From assembly GCF_020723905.1 (NCBI RefSeq), contig NZ_DYHZ01000001.1, forward strand, positions 489,501 to 553,500: a DNA stretch of 64,000 nucleotides. The letters are read 5' to 3'. The stretch's first letter is position 1. Each line of letters opens with the position of its first letter. The notes beneath the pieces are model-generated. The model was not told the DNA's origin. It did no database searches and was given only the letters and a program-made list of their open reading frames with translations. Of the stretch, positions 34,639 to 42,535 are shown piece by piece. This DNA is from Anaerolinea thermophila. GTDB taxonomy: Bacteria; Chloroflexota; Anaerolineae; Anaerolineales; Anaerolineaceae. The position numbers and the translations under genes were made by a program.

Positions 34639-35838
34639 TTACAGTTGATAAATATGAGAGTACATTTCTACAAATTGGGTAACCACTCTGTCAATCGAAA
34701 AATGCTGAACGACTCTTTGGCGAGCGTTTTTGCCCATCTGGATGAGCAAATCCGGGTTACTGAGTAAATACTCAATTTTATCTGCAAAATCCTTCGCGTC
34801 TCTTCTGCGAGCAATCATACCAGTTACTCCATCCTGGATATTTTCTGGAAGCCCCCCCGCATCGGAGCACACTACCGGCAAACCACACGCCTGTGCCTGA
34901 AGCACGCTATTATTAAACCCCTCATTTACACTACCCAATACGTAAAGATCTGCTTTTTGCATCCATTGTTTCTTGACCTCTGGTTTTGACCAGCCCAACA
35001 GATGAACATGTTCTTCCAGATGTAAATCTTTTATGGTGTATAGAACTGAATGCTCCTGATCACCTGTTCCTGAAATGTAGTAGTGAATTCTCCAACCCTT
35101 GTCCAACAAAATACGAATCGCCTCCAATAAGTATTCAAATCCCTTTATCCAATACAAACGGGCAGCGGTATAAAAAAGCCATTCATCATTTTTTCCCTTT
35201 GCCGGTTTGGGGTATTGGCTGGGATGGTAAAAATTAATATCAACCATGGGAGATATTATCGAATAATTTGGCTTAAGGAATCCTTGATGTTGTGCTTCTA
35301 CATACAAATGGCGGGAAATAAAATGCAACCAATCGGCGTTTTCAAACAAAGGAGAAAACAACCCGGGGTAAAAGATTAAGTCCTGTCCCCGAAAACTTAC
35401 CAGGGTTTTAGCATGAAATAATTCTCCCAATTCAAACCGTCTGAGCGCAATTCTCGGATAGTTAAAATGCACAATATCAAATTGCATGTTACCCCACGGG
35501 AAATATTCAGTAATTTTGCGGAAAGAACTTCTCCAAACTTTTTCGTATTTCTGGACAGTTCTCATTAAAAACATCACTCGGACAGGTTGAAATAAGAACC
35601 AAATGCTTTTTTGATAATTCTCCAAAGGAACTTTTGTTGGAGAGCGTAAGTTACCAAGCACATGCACCCGATTGGTAAAAAACGAGGCGGTAAGCCCTTC
35701 ATCTACGCTTGTTTGCAAGTCTTTGCTTTCTGTGAAAATATGAATATCTATTCCAGAGTCAAGCAATCCTTTTACCCACCTTCCAATATGATCATGGGAA
35801 GGATCGAGAAAAGAAGTGGAAACAATGGCAACTTTCAT
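34639..35838 (-). CDS. GT4 family glycosyltransferase with altered EX7E motif
   Basis: A 399-residue GT-B transferase beginning MKVAIVSTSFLDPSHDHIGR. The C-terminal half has WLFYTAARLYWIKGFEYLLE, HLLGWSKPEVKKQWMQKADL and EGFNNSVLQAQACGLPVVCS. The second Glu of the usual EX7E motif is Gln here; that Glu normally contacts the donor ribose, so activity may be altered, though some active members vary at this site. TATAAT ends 11 bases before the ATG without a Shine-Dalgarno sequence, so an internal, possibly leaderless promoter may lie in the 150-bp gap upstream. Confidence 0.85.
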   Translation of the reverse strand: MKVAIVSTSFLDPSHDHIGRWVKGLLDSGIDIHIFTESKDLQTSVDEGLTASFFTNRVHVLGNLRSPTKVPLENYQKSIWFLFQPVRVMFLMRTVQKYEKVWRSSFRKITEYFPWGNMQFDIVHFNYPRIALRRFELGELFHAKTLVSFRGQDLIFYPGLFSPLFENADWLHFISRHLYVEAQHQGFLKPNYSIISPMVDINFYHPSQYPKPAKGKNDEWLFYTAARLYWIKGFEYLLEAIRILLDKGWRIHYYISGTGDQEHSVLYTIKDLHLEEHVHLLGWSKPEVKKQWMQKADLYVLGSVNEGFNNSVLQAQACGLPVVCSDAGGLPENIQDGVTGMIARRRDAKDFADKIEYLLSNPDLLIQMGKNARQRVVQHFSIDRVVTQFVEMYSHIYQL

Positions 35839-35988
35839 AGTGTGAATAAATTATAAATAGAATAAAAATAGAGTCATTCCAACCTGTCCAAAATATCGAG
35901 AAACGACAAAACAAGACTGTGAAAACAGCACCTGTGCGCAATAGTCTCCCCATACATTATGGGTACAAATACACTGACGACACGAATT

Positions 35989-37140
35989 TTACCCACTTAG
36001 CGCCTCTTGATAAAATGAAGCAAACTCGGTGGCATGACGTTCCGCTGAAAATAGCAATTTAGCCCTTTCGTAAGCAGCGGTGCGCAGTCTCTCCATCAAA
36101 TGGAAATCTTGAACAAGAATCAATTTTTCTGGCCATAAATGGGGAGAAAACGGAGGAAGAAGCACTCCTGTTACCCCATCATCAATAATTTCCCGGGTAC
36201 CACCAACACTGGTTGCAAACACTGGCACGCCATTCACAACCGCCTCAATCAGAGAATTGCTTAACCCTTCAGCAATTGAAGATTGAATATATGCATGCGC
36301 TGCTCGCATGTGGATTTGAATGTCTCCATACCCCAGTTTGCCGGGGAAAACTATATCCGAATCAAGTCCCATCATTTTACGCAAATACAACAGATGATCC
36401 ATCTCAGGGCCATCCCCTGCCAGGATTAGTTGAGCCATAAAACCTGTTTTTTGCAGTCTATTCAATGCAAAAATTAACTGGTCAAAACCTTTGTGCCATA
36501 CCATTCTTCCAGTGGAAAGAAAATGGTACATACCTTTTGGTTGTGAAGAAGAGTACTCTGGCAAGTTTTCAGGAATGGGAAGGGTTGTATAAATGGTTTT
36601 AATCGTCTTGCAAACTCCGTACCATTCTTTGACCAGATTTCCCAGTGCATTGCACACACTGTGAATAGAGGTGGCATTTTCAAGGGTTTGAATAAAAATC
36701 TCTTTCTGCTTCACCGATTGAAGCGGAAAAACCTGGACATCACTTCCTCTCAGACTGATCGTATAAGGCACCCCCAGCATATCAGGAATCCATGCCATGG
36801 ATGCTGCCAGACCGGCATTATGAAAATGGATCAGATCCGGACACAGCCGATCAAAAAAACCCAGTATTACCTTGTTGGATAATGCTTTCTCCGGGCTTGC
36901 AATACTTCGGAAGGTTAACCAGCGAGTACTGATAATTTTATCAGGAAGACTCAAGTGATTAAAGTTAGGCATGATTGAGGCGGGTAAGTTTAGAGAGGGC
37001 AATGCAAGGCTGGCAGAGCCAGAATAGTCATAACTGCGTGCCACCAGATGAACAAAGATACCATGTTCAACCAGTGACTGAATATGCCTTTGGATAAAGG
37101 TTTCTGGTGGGAAAGTATTAGATACTTCGATAATTTTCAT
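35989..37140 (-). CDS. GT4 family glycosyltransferase
   Basis: A 383-residue GT-B transferase starting MKIIEVSNTFPPETFIQRHI. It has YTISLRGSDVQVFP in the N-terminal domain and FLSTGRMVWHKGFDQLIFAL, LAGDGPEMDHL and EGLSNSLIEAVVNGVPVFAT (EX7E) in the C-terminal domain. It is AT-rich and flanked by unusually large gaps for this cluster (150 and 349 bp), which suggests insertion or loss of genes on both sides. Confidence 0.87.
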   Translation of the reverse strand: MKIIEVSNTFPPETFIQRHIQSLVEHGIFVHLVARSYDYSGSASLALPSLNLPASIMPNFNHLSLPDKIISTRWLTFRSIASPEKALSNKVILGFFDRLCPDLIHFHNAGLAASMAWIPDMLGVPYTISLRGSDVQVFPLQSVKQKEIFIQTLENATSIHSVCNALGNLVKEWYGVCKTIKTIYTTLPIPENLPEYSSSQPKGMYHFLSTGRMVWHKGFDQLIFALNRLQKTGFMAQLILAGDGPEMDHLLYLRKMMGLDSDIVFPGKLGYGDIQIHMRAAHAYIQSSIAEGLSNSLIEAVVNGVPVFATSVGGTREIIDDGVTGVLLPPFSPHLWPEKLILVQDFHLMERLRTAAYERAKLLFSAERHATEFASFYQEALSG

Positions 37141-37489
37141 GAGCCTTTTACCCCTTAAAAAACCCTTTCAAATCCCTTTCACCTGCTTGTTAAAAATCCT
37201 GTCTTGCTGGGTGTAAAACTGCGCCCGGTAACAAAATAAAAGTTGCACTAACTAAAATTCCCGCTTTGCCCCTCGAAGTTCCAATCAGAACTATCAGAAA
37301 TGGCAATTTGAATGTTACCTAAACACCATTTGATTAAGGCATTCATATTTCACAAAGCGTAAAAAAAACAAGCACAATATCAGCAAAATAGTTGTCGGCT
37401 TGATCAATTCAGATATCCATGAAAATCCCCTAACCGCTTCTGTGATATTTTCTGCGGATTGATACAGATTCTGCCTTTTTCGACATGTC
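37141..37489. other. AT-rich gap, possibly holding decayed membrane-protein sequence
   Basis: This is the largest gap inside the cluster. No intact gene is seen. On the minus strand two short frames read as hydrophobic peptide: TTILLILCLFFLRFVKYE (about 37326-37405) and, in another frame, FLIVLIGTSRGKAGILVSAT (about 37230-37305). The SRG-plus-hydrophobic pattern recalls O-antigen polymerase proteins. Decay of such a gene is possible but weakly supported. Confidence 0.3.
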
Positions 37490-38728
37490 TTAAGTCAGCC
37501 GCAGAGAATTAATAAAATCAAGCAATTCATCTGCCACACGTTGATAGGAGAAAAATGAATGAGCGCGTTCTGCTGCTTTCTGCCCAAATTGTTCACGAAT
37601 CGAGGAACTGGATAATACCTCAAGCGCGCGGGACAATTCCTGTTCTGCGTTTAACGGGTCAATCAAAATACCGGTATCCTCGATGACTTCTGGATTCCCC
37701 CCCACCCGGGTAGCAATACAGGGAATCCCAAATCCCATGGACTCCATCAGAAATAATGAATTGGCTTCTCCTTCTTCAGGCATTGAAAGCAATACAGAAA
37801 TATCTGCCGCTGAATAAAGAAATTGGAGATTTTCCCGGTCCAGCCATCCTGGATATTGGACAACATAATCTGGAAGGTGAGAAGATAATTTTTTCAATTC
37901 ATCAACAAGCTGGAAATTTCCGTAAGTTTCTCTCGCAGGATCCCCTGCAATAACCAGACGAAGTTTAGGATTCTTCTGATATGCATTTAAGAAGCCCTTT
38001 ACCAATGGCATCAGTCCTTTAGTGGGTTGCAACCTGCCCGCATATATAATCAAAATTTCTTCCGGGCGAATTCTCCACTGGCGTCTTGCAACCTCTCTCA
38101 AAGCGTTTCTCTTTTCAGGGTGAGCCCACTCTAAATCTATGGCGTTCAATATTACTCTATATGGAATGTTACATTGCCCAAATTTTGCTTTCAAACCTTC
38201 AACCACGGATTTCGTGATAAACACAATTCCATCGAATCTGGTTTCCAATTCATTCCACTGTTGAAAATTAATATTATTGTGTAAAATGCTCCCGTGATAA
38301 TAATAAACATGTTTCGAATGAGGGAGAAATTTCGCAGCCAGCAAAGCCAGTTTCAAATCCACATGAGTAATAATAAAAGTGGGGCGGATTTTTTTGGCTA
38401 TTTGCAGCGCATGGAAATAACGAGAACAAATCTCAGGATTAGCCACTCTAAAAATTTTTTTACGAACACGGTACGGAATAAACGAAAACACATTTTTATA
38501 ACGAGAATCGGCATGATAGTATATAGACGGATCGTAAATTAAATTTTTTAAACGATTATCCCAGAAGGATATCACTTTAATATTTTCCTGATCGAGTAAT
38601 AGACGGATTGGATGGTCAATCAAATCTACTATCCCATGGTGATCACCCAGTGGAGGAAGGGTTTTTTTATTACTAACAAGGATAAGAATTGTCTCTTTAG
38701 AACTTTCCCGGGTGAAACTCTTGACCAT
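37490..38728 (-). CDS. GT4 family glycosyltransferase
   Basis: A 412-residue GT-B transferase. ATG 38728 is chosen because the longer frame from 38824 lies inside the Wzt-like gene. It has ILILVSNKKTLPPLGDHHGI at the start, then YYYHGSILHNNINFQQW, LIIYAGRLQPTKGLMPLVKG, YPGWLDRENLQFLYSAADIS and GEANSLFLMESMGFGIPCIA (EX7E). Sequence is AT-rich. The gap to the Wzt-like gene is 10 bp. Confidence 0.85.
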   Translation of the reverse strand: MVKSFTRESSKETILILVSNKKTLPPLGDHHGIVDLIDHPIRLLLDQENIKVISFWDNRLKNLIYDPSIYYHADSRYKNVFSFIPYRVRKKIFRVANPEICSRYFHALQIAKKIRPTFIITHVDLKLALLAAKFLPHSKHVYYYHGSILHNNINFQQWNELETRFDGIVFITKSVVEGLKAKFGQCNIPYRVILNAIDLEWAHPEKRNALREVARRQWRIRPEEILIIYAGRLQPTKGLMPLVKGFLNAYQKNPKLRLVIAGDPARETYGNFQLVDELKKLSSHLPDYVVQYPGWLDRENLQFLYSAADISVLLSMPEEGEANSLFLMESMGFGIPCIATRVGGNPEVIEDTGILIDPLNAEQELSRALEVLSSSSIREQFGQKAAERAHSFFSYQRVADELLDFINSLRLT

Positions 38729-38738
38729 TTTTCTGACT

Positions 38739-40013
38739 TCAGTCTTCAATCTCAATCTCCCATCGGGGATGAAAATACACGACTCCGATGCGAGGATCGG
38801 GGGGTCTACCTGACTCATACACATCCGCCTCTATAACCGAAAATCTCAGACACCCCATCAAAGCATCTACATCTTTGGGTTCATCCCCTAACCAGATATC
38901 TACGGTATATTGCCCCTGAAGAAGCGGAACATGCGGGACTACACAAGTAAGGGTAGCAGAATGGTACGGACGATCAATTCGGCGTAATTCAACCCTCCTT
39001 GTATTGAGTCCACCCACCGTTCCTCTTGAAGCATGATGGATAGTGATCCCCAAAAACGGTTTCGATAAATGTCTTCCCTGTGGACAGGAATATTTAACCT
39101 TAATAATCAAATCGGAACCCATTGGGACCGTATCAGTATTTTCTCCTCTAGCATTTACTAATTTTACAGAAGTAATGTAAGGTAACGCCCATTTTGGACG
39201 GTATTCATTCAGATCGATTTTCTCAACAGATGGGACCCTCAAGTATTCTTCAATTACCTTTGAAGATTGCTCTCTCAATTTTATGGTTCCATTTTCCAAA
39301 AAAATACTCGTCGGGCACAGATTTACCACCGCCGCCATATTGTGACTGACGAAGAGCACCGTCCTGCCCTCCTGAGAAGACACCTCGCCCATTTTCCCCA
39401 GGCACTTTTTCTGAAACTCAGCATCGCCCACCGCCAGCACCTCATCCACCAGGAGGATCTCCGCATCCAGATGGGCGGCGACTGCAAAGGCAAGGCGCAC
39501 ATACATTCCGCTGGAGTAGCGCTTCACCGGGGTATCAATGAAGGGCTCAATCTCTGCAAAGGCGACGATTTCATCGAACTTGCGGTCAATCTCACGGCGG
39601 GACATGCCGAGGATGGCGCCATTGAGGTAAATATTCTCCCGTCCGGTCAGTTCGGGATGGAAGCCGGTGCCCACCTCCAGCAAACTGGCAATGCGTCCTT
39701 TCACCTTCACCCTGCCCTCGGTGGGCGCGGTGATGCGCGAAAGAATCTTGAGCAGGGTGCTCTTCCCGGCTCCATTGCGCCCGATGATGCCCAACACTTC
39801 TCCCTGCTCCACGGTGAACGAAACATCCTTCAGCGCCCAGATGATCTCACCATCGCGGTTACCGTGGTCTTCCTGTCCAATCTTCAGCAGGGGGTTGGGC
39901 TTACCGCGCAATTTTGCCCACCACACTTCTAAATCGCGTGCAAAGGTGCCCGTGCCAATTTGACCGAGGCGATAGGCTTTGGAAAGGTGTTCAACAGAGA
40001 TTACAGTACCCAT
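38739..40013 (-). CDS. Wzt/TagH-like polysaccharide ABC exporter ATPase
   Basis: A 424-residue ATPase. The nucleotide-binding domain (about 1-240) has IIGRNGAGKSTLLKILSRI, YSSGMYVRLAFAVAAHLD and EILLVDEVLAVGD. The C-terminal 180 residues are a Wzt-type beta-sandwich (SDLIIKVKYSCPQG, YTVDIWLGDEPKDVDALMG) that in O9a-type systems binds the finished glycan end. The two halves differ sharply in composition: 68% GC in 39421-39480 against 30% in 39241-39300. The glycan-binding end therefore appears to have been exchanged together with the downstream AT-rich glycosyltransferases. Partner permease: 41165-42043. Confidence 0.9.
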   Translation of the reverse strand: MGTVISVEHLSKAYRLGQIGTGTFARDLEVWWAKLRGKPNPLLKIGQEDHGNRDGEIIWALKDVSFTVEQGEVLGIIGRNGAGKSTLLKILSRITAPTEGRVKVKGRIASLLEVGTGFHPELTGRENIYLNGAILGMSRREIDRKFDEIVAFAEIEPFIDTPVKRYSSGMYVRLAFAVAAHLDAEILLVDEVLAVGDAEFQKKCLGKMGEVSSQEGRTVLFVSHNMAAVVNLCPTSIFLENGTIKLREQSSKVIEEYLRVPSVEKIDLNEYRPKWALPYITSVKLVNARGENTDTVPMGSDLIIKVKYSCPQGRHLSKPFLGITIHHASRGTVGGLNTRRVELRRIDRPYHSATLTCVVPHVPLLQGQYTVDIWLGDEPKDVDALMGCLRFSVIEADVYESGRPPDPRIGVVYFHPRWEIEIED

Positions 40014-40015
40014 TG

Positions 40016-41101
40016 TTATCCGAAGTAAACTCTAGCGATGTACCAGGCATAAACAAATTGACTGGCTATTAAACCAACCAATACCATAACCACTAACCAA
40101 GGTTTAGACAAAAGAGCATTACGCCATTCAGGAAACGAGGCAAAAATACCCACAAACGGGATTACTAATAGCCGACTGAACCGAACTGCCGCCCAAATTT
40201 CACTCTGGTTTAGAAAAACAAAAAGAAGAGCGACTCCCAGTATAAGTGCCACTCCATAAGGAGAGTAAACCGATTTCTTTTGAACCTGTATTACCAATAA
40301 GGAAAATGTAAACACAGCGAAAGCCCAGAGAAGAATACCTTTGATTAAAGACTTTTCCCCTCCCTGTAATAAGGTTCCAATCAAACCATCCAGAACAGGT
40401 AAATGACTTCTGGAAGATACCTCTACCTGTAAATTACTGGAAAATATCCATGTAAGAGAATGATGATATGTTGCCCCTAAAGCCCACAATAATCCTATAG
40501 GCAGTCCCAGCAACAGGAAAAACGGTAAAAATTCTTTTATTGCCAGTTTTTTTGAGGAAAGAAGATATGCAATAACTATTAATCCTACAAATAACCACAT
40601 TGCTTTATGAGTAATCAGAGATATTCCAAAGAAAAGTCCGGCAAAAAACATGCGTTTTGAAATCAGGAAAAGAAACCCAGCGAGGAAGAAAAATATCGCA
40701 GGAATATCTGCTAATGGAACCACAGTGTAAGTTAAGCCAACAAAGGGCCATAAACCAAACAAAAGGACCCCTAAATTTGAAATTTGAGCGTCCAGACCCA
40801 TTTTCTTGAAAATCTGGACTAACACCACAGCACTGCCCAGAAACGAAATCAAATTAATGCCTGTCATCAAGAATACTGGTTGAAGTAACCCAAAAGTAAC
40901 CAGGCGGAAAAGAGCAATGAGAAGAGGATACCCAGGAACATGAAATGAGTGATAAGGCGTTTTCCAAGATAAACTATTGTTCCAGTAATCTAAAACATCC
41001 GACTGCATAAAGTTATGGTGCAGTACTGAACTCATAAAAATAGATAAAAACAGAAAAAGAAAAAGGAGAAAAATCAAAACTGAACGGGAGTTTTTAAGCA
41101 T
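40016..41101 (-). CDS. Multi-spanning membrane protein, GT39/PMT-like
   Basis: A 361-residue protein with about nine or ten hydrophobic segments. After the first helix comes FMQSDVLDYWNNSLSW, an acidic loop placed like the catalytic loop of GT-C (dolichyl-phosphate-mannose-type) transferases, then PYHSFHVPGYPLLIALFRLV and VPLADIPAIFFFLAGF. It is short for a GT-C enzyme, which usually exceeds 450 residues. A lipid-linked sugar transferase is plausible but unproven. It is AT-rich and sits between the two exporter genes, 2 bp from Wzt, a sign of insertion into an ancestral wzm-wzt pair. Confidence 0.65.
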   Translation of the reverse strand: MLKNSRSVLIFLLFLFLFLSIFMSSVLHHNFMQSDVLDYWNNSLSWKTPYHSFHVPGYPLLIALFRLVTFGLLQPVFLMTGINLISFLGSAVVLVQIFKKMGLDAQISNLGVLLFGLWPFVGLTYTVVPLADIPAIFFFLAGFLFLISKRMFFAGLFFGISLITHKAMWLFVGLIVIAYLLSSKKLAIKEFLPFFLLLGLPIGLLWALGATYHHSLTWIFSSNLQVEVSSRSHLPVLDGLIGTLLQGGEKSLIKGILLWAFAVFTFSLLVIQVQKKSVYSPYGVALILGVALLFVFLNQSEIWAAVRFSRLLVIPFVGIFASFPEWRNALLSKPWLVVMVLVGLIASQFVYAWYIARVYFG

Positions 41102-41164
41102 GGGCTTTCCTTATCGATATAGACTATACCAATTCTGGTGATGTAACCATTCATCTCCTCCTGC

Positions 41165-42043
41165 TTACACCGTATCCATGAACGTCTGCTCGACACGGTT
41201 AAAGATCACCGCACCGATGAACACCAGCACCACCATGAAGAGAAAACTGTACAGCAACTGCCCCGGGCTTACCGTACCGGCGCCCAGGAAAGCAAAACGG
41301 AAGGCTTCAACAATGGGCGTCATGGGGTTTGCCTGCAGAAGCGGCTGAAAACGCGCCGGGATGGACGAAACCGGATAAATCACCGGCGTGGCGTACATGA
41401 GCAACTGCACGCCAAACTGCACCAGAAAGCGCAGGTCACGGTATTTGGTGGTCAGCGAAGAAATGATGATGCCAAACCCCAGTCCCAGCCCAGCCATCAT
41501 CAGCACCAGGATGGGCGAAAGCGCCACCCATGCCCAGTTCATGTGGATGGGCGTACCCCGCAGGATAAAGAAAACCACAAACCCCAGGAAAAGCACAAAC
41601 TGCATCAGAAAAGTGATCAGATTGGAAATGAGGATGGATACCGGAACCGCCATGCGGGGGAAATACACCTTGCCGAACAGGCTGGCATTCTGCACGAAGG
41701 TATTGGATGTCTTGTTCAAACACTCGGCAAAGTAAGACCAGATCACCGTTCCAGACATGTAAAAAAGGAACTGCGGCAACCCATCCGTGGGCAGACTGGC
41801 AATCCTGCCAAAAATGACCGTGAAGGTAATGGTGGTCAACAGCGGCTGAATCAGGTACCACAGCGGACCCAGAATAGTTTGCTTATACGCCGCCACAAAA
41901 TCCCGGCGCACAAAGAGCAGAACCAGGTCGCGGTAACGCCACAGTTCACCCAGACGTAAATCCAGCAGGTTGCGCTGGGGCTGAATAATCAGGTCCCAGT
42001 TCTCGCTGGTTTGGGGAGTTATAGAAGAAGGTTTAATGGTCAT
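41165..42043 (-). CDS. Wzm/TagG-like polysaccharide ABC exporter permease
   Basis: A 292-residue ABC-2 permease with about six helices. The amphipathic N-terminal segment reads LRLGELWRYRDLVLLFVRRD, followed by YKQTILGPLWYLIQPLLTTI, the classical TagG/Wzm sequence, and LRFLVQFGVQLLMYATPVIY, LLQANPMTPIVEAFRFAFLG. With the Wzt-like ATPase it exports undecaprenyl-linked polysaccharide or a teichoic-acid-like polymer. It is the first gene of the minus-strand cluster and is GC-rich like the chromosomal backbone. Confidence 0.92.
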   Translation of the reverse strand: MTIKPSSITPQTSENWDLIIQPQRNLLDLRLGELWRYRDLVLLFVRRDFVAAYKQTILGPLWYLIQPLLTTITFTVIFGRIASLPTDGLPQFLFYMSGTVIWSYFAECLNKTSNTFVQNASLFGKVYFPRMAVPVSILISNLITFLMQFVLFLGFVVFFILRGTPIHMNWAWVALSPILVLMMAGLGLGFGIIISSLTTKYRDLRFLVQFGVQLLMYATPVIYPVSSIPARFQPLLQANPMTPIVEAFRFAFLGAGTVSPGQLLYSFLFMVVLVFIGAVIFNRVEQTFMDTV

Positions 42044-42172
42044 ATCCGTTGATATCTATCGGTTGGCGGGCGCGCTCCGCCCTTTCGACAGGAGACGCGC
42101 TCCAGCCGGGAGTCATCCTTTCTGTGAGGCGCCGGCTCGCTTTCGTCTTCCCGGACAAAAGACCAGCGGCGC

Positions 42173-42201
42173 GTTATATCTCAGAAAAAACTTACCTTTA
42201 A
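42173..42201 (-). promoter_or_regulatory. Probable promoter of the polysaccharide cluster
   Basis: On the minus strand TTAAAG (42196-42201), a 17-base spacer and TATAAC (42173-42178) lie about 130 bases before the Wzm-like start and downstream of a terminator. The -35 match is modest. Confidence 0.4.
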
Positions 42202-42261
42202 AACCAGAACCCTGCCGATACCCCTATCCATCCCCCGCTTTCTGCCAGCAGGGGAGGCATC

Positions 42262-42289
42262 AAGAAAAAGCCTCTCCCCTCAGAGGCTT
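42262..42289 (-). terminator. Rho-independent terminator of the candidate small RNA
   Basis: A perfect 8-bp stem AAGCCTCT/AGAGGCTT (42268-42275 with 42282-42289) around a six-base loop; on the minus strand it runs into TTTTTCTT. Confidence 0.65.
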
Positions 42290-42306
42290 CATCTGCCTGC
42301 TACAGA

Positions 42307-42429
42307 ATGGAAAAGCCCAATGGAAATCCCATATCCCAAGCCCTGAACCCGGAAGATGTGCAATGTGAAATGGTAAACTTCTGTGAGACCTGCCCCAATG
42401 ATACCCCCATAGATATTGTGGGCTTCTGA
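42307..42429 (+). CDS. Possible 40-residue cysteine-containing peptide
   Basis: An open frame of 40 codons opposite the candidate small RNA. The product starts MEKPNGNPISQALNPED and contains the cysteine pattern CEMVNFCETCP (CX5CX2C) before a short acidic, hydrophobic tail. No Shine-Dalgarno sequence is visible. The pattern could bind a metal or be a modified-peptide precursor, but no maturation gene is near and the frame may be chance. Confidence 0.25.
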   Translation: MEKPNGNPISQALNPEDVQCEMVNFCETCPNDTPIDIVGF

Positions 42430-42444
42430 AAACGCTTTAAGGAA

Positions 42445-42473
42445 ATTCTAATGCAACCCGACGAATATGGCAA
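42445..42473 (-). promoter_or_regulatory. Promoter of the candidate small RNA
   Basis: On the minus strand TTGCCA (42468-42473), exactly 17 bases, then TAGAAT (42445-42450): a strong sigma-70-type match pointing towards the polysaccharide cluster. Confidence 0.55.
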
Positions 42474-42520
42474 GTTACAAAAGCGTTAAATTCTTAATAC
42501 CCAAAGACCAGCGGGCAGGG

Positions 42521-42526
42521 TACAAT
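42521..42526 (+). promoter_or_regulatory. -10 box of xseA
   Basis: TACAAT lies nine bases before the ATG at 42536, with no Shine-Dalgarno sequence in between. This suggests a leaderless or nearly leaderless xseAB transcript. Confidence 0.5.
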
Positions 42527-42535
42527 TAAGCCCAC

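Larger units (their letters stand above)
42262..42438 (-). ncRNA. Candidate small RNA upstream of the polysaccharide cluster
   Basis: A good minus-strand promoter (42445-42473) and a rho-independent terminator (42262-42289) bracket about 175 bases without a convincing minus-strand gene. Near the ends of the transcript, AAGCCCA (from 42419-42425) can pair with TGGGCTT (from 42313-42319), closing the RNA into one body ahead of the terminator hairpin. It does not resemble an RNA family I know. Alternatives are an attenuated leader of the wzm operon, or chance signals around the small plus-strand frame at 42307. Confidence 0.38.

Noticed and set aside
38729-38824. N-terminal extension of the GT4 protein into the Wzt-like gene
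   Set aside because: It overlaps the end of the Wzt-like gene, and the family-like sequence begins after Met at 38728.
42044-42172. A frame at 42036-42368 upstream of the Wzm-like gene as a possible plus-strand gene
   Set aside because: It is Arg/Pro-rich shadow-like sequence with no motif and crosses the promoter and terminator signals of the minus strand.
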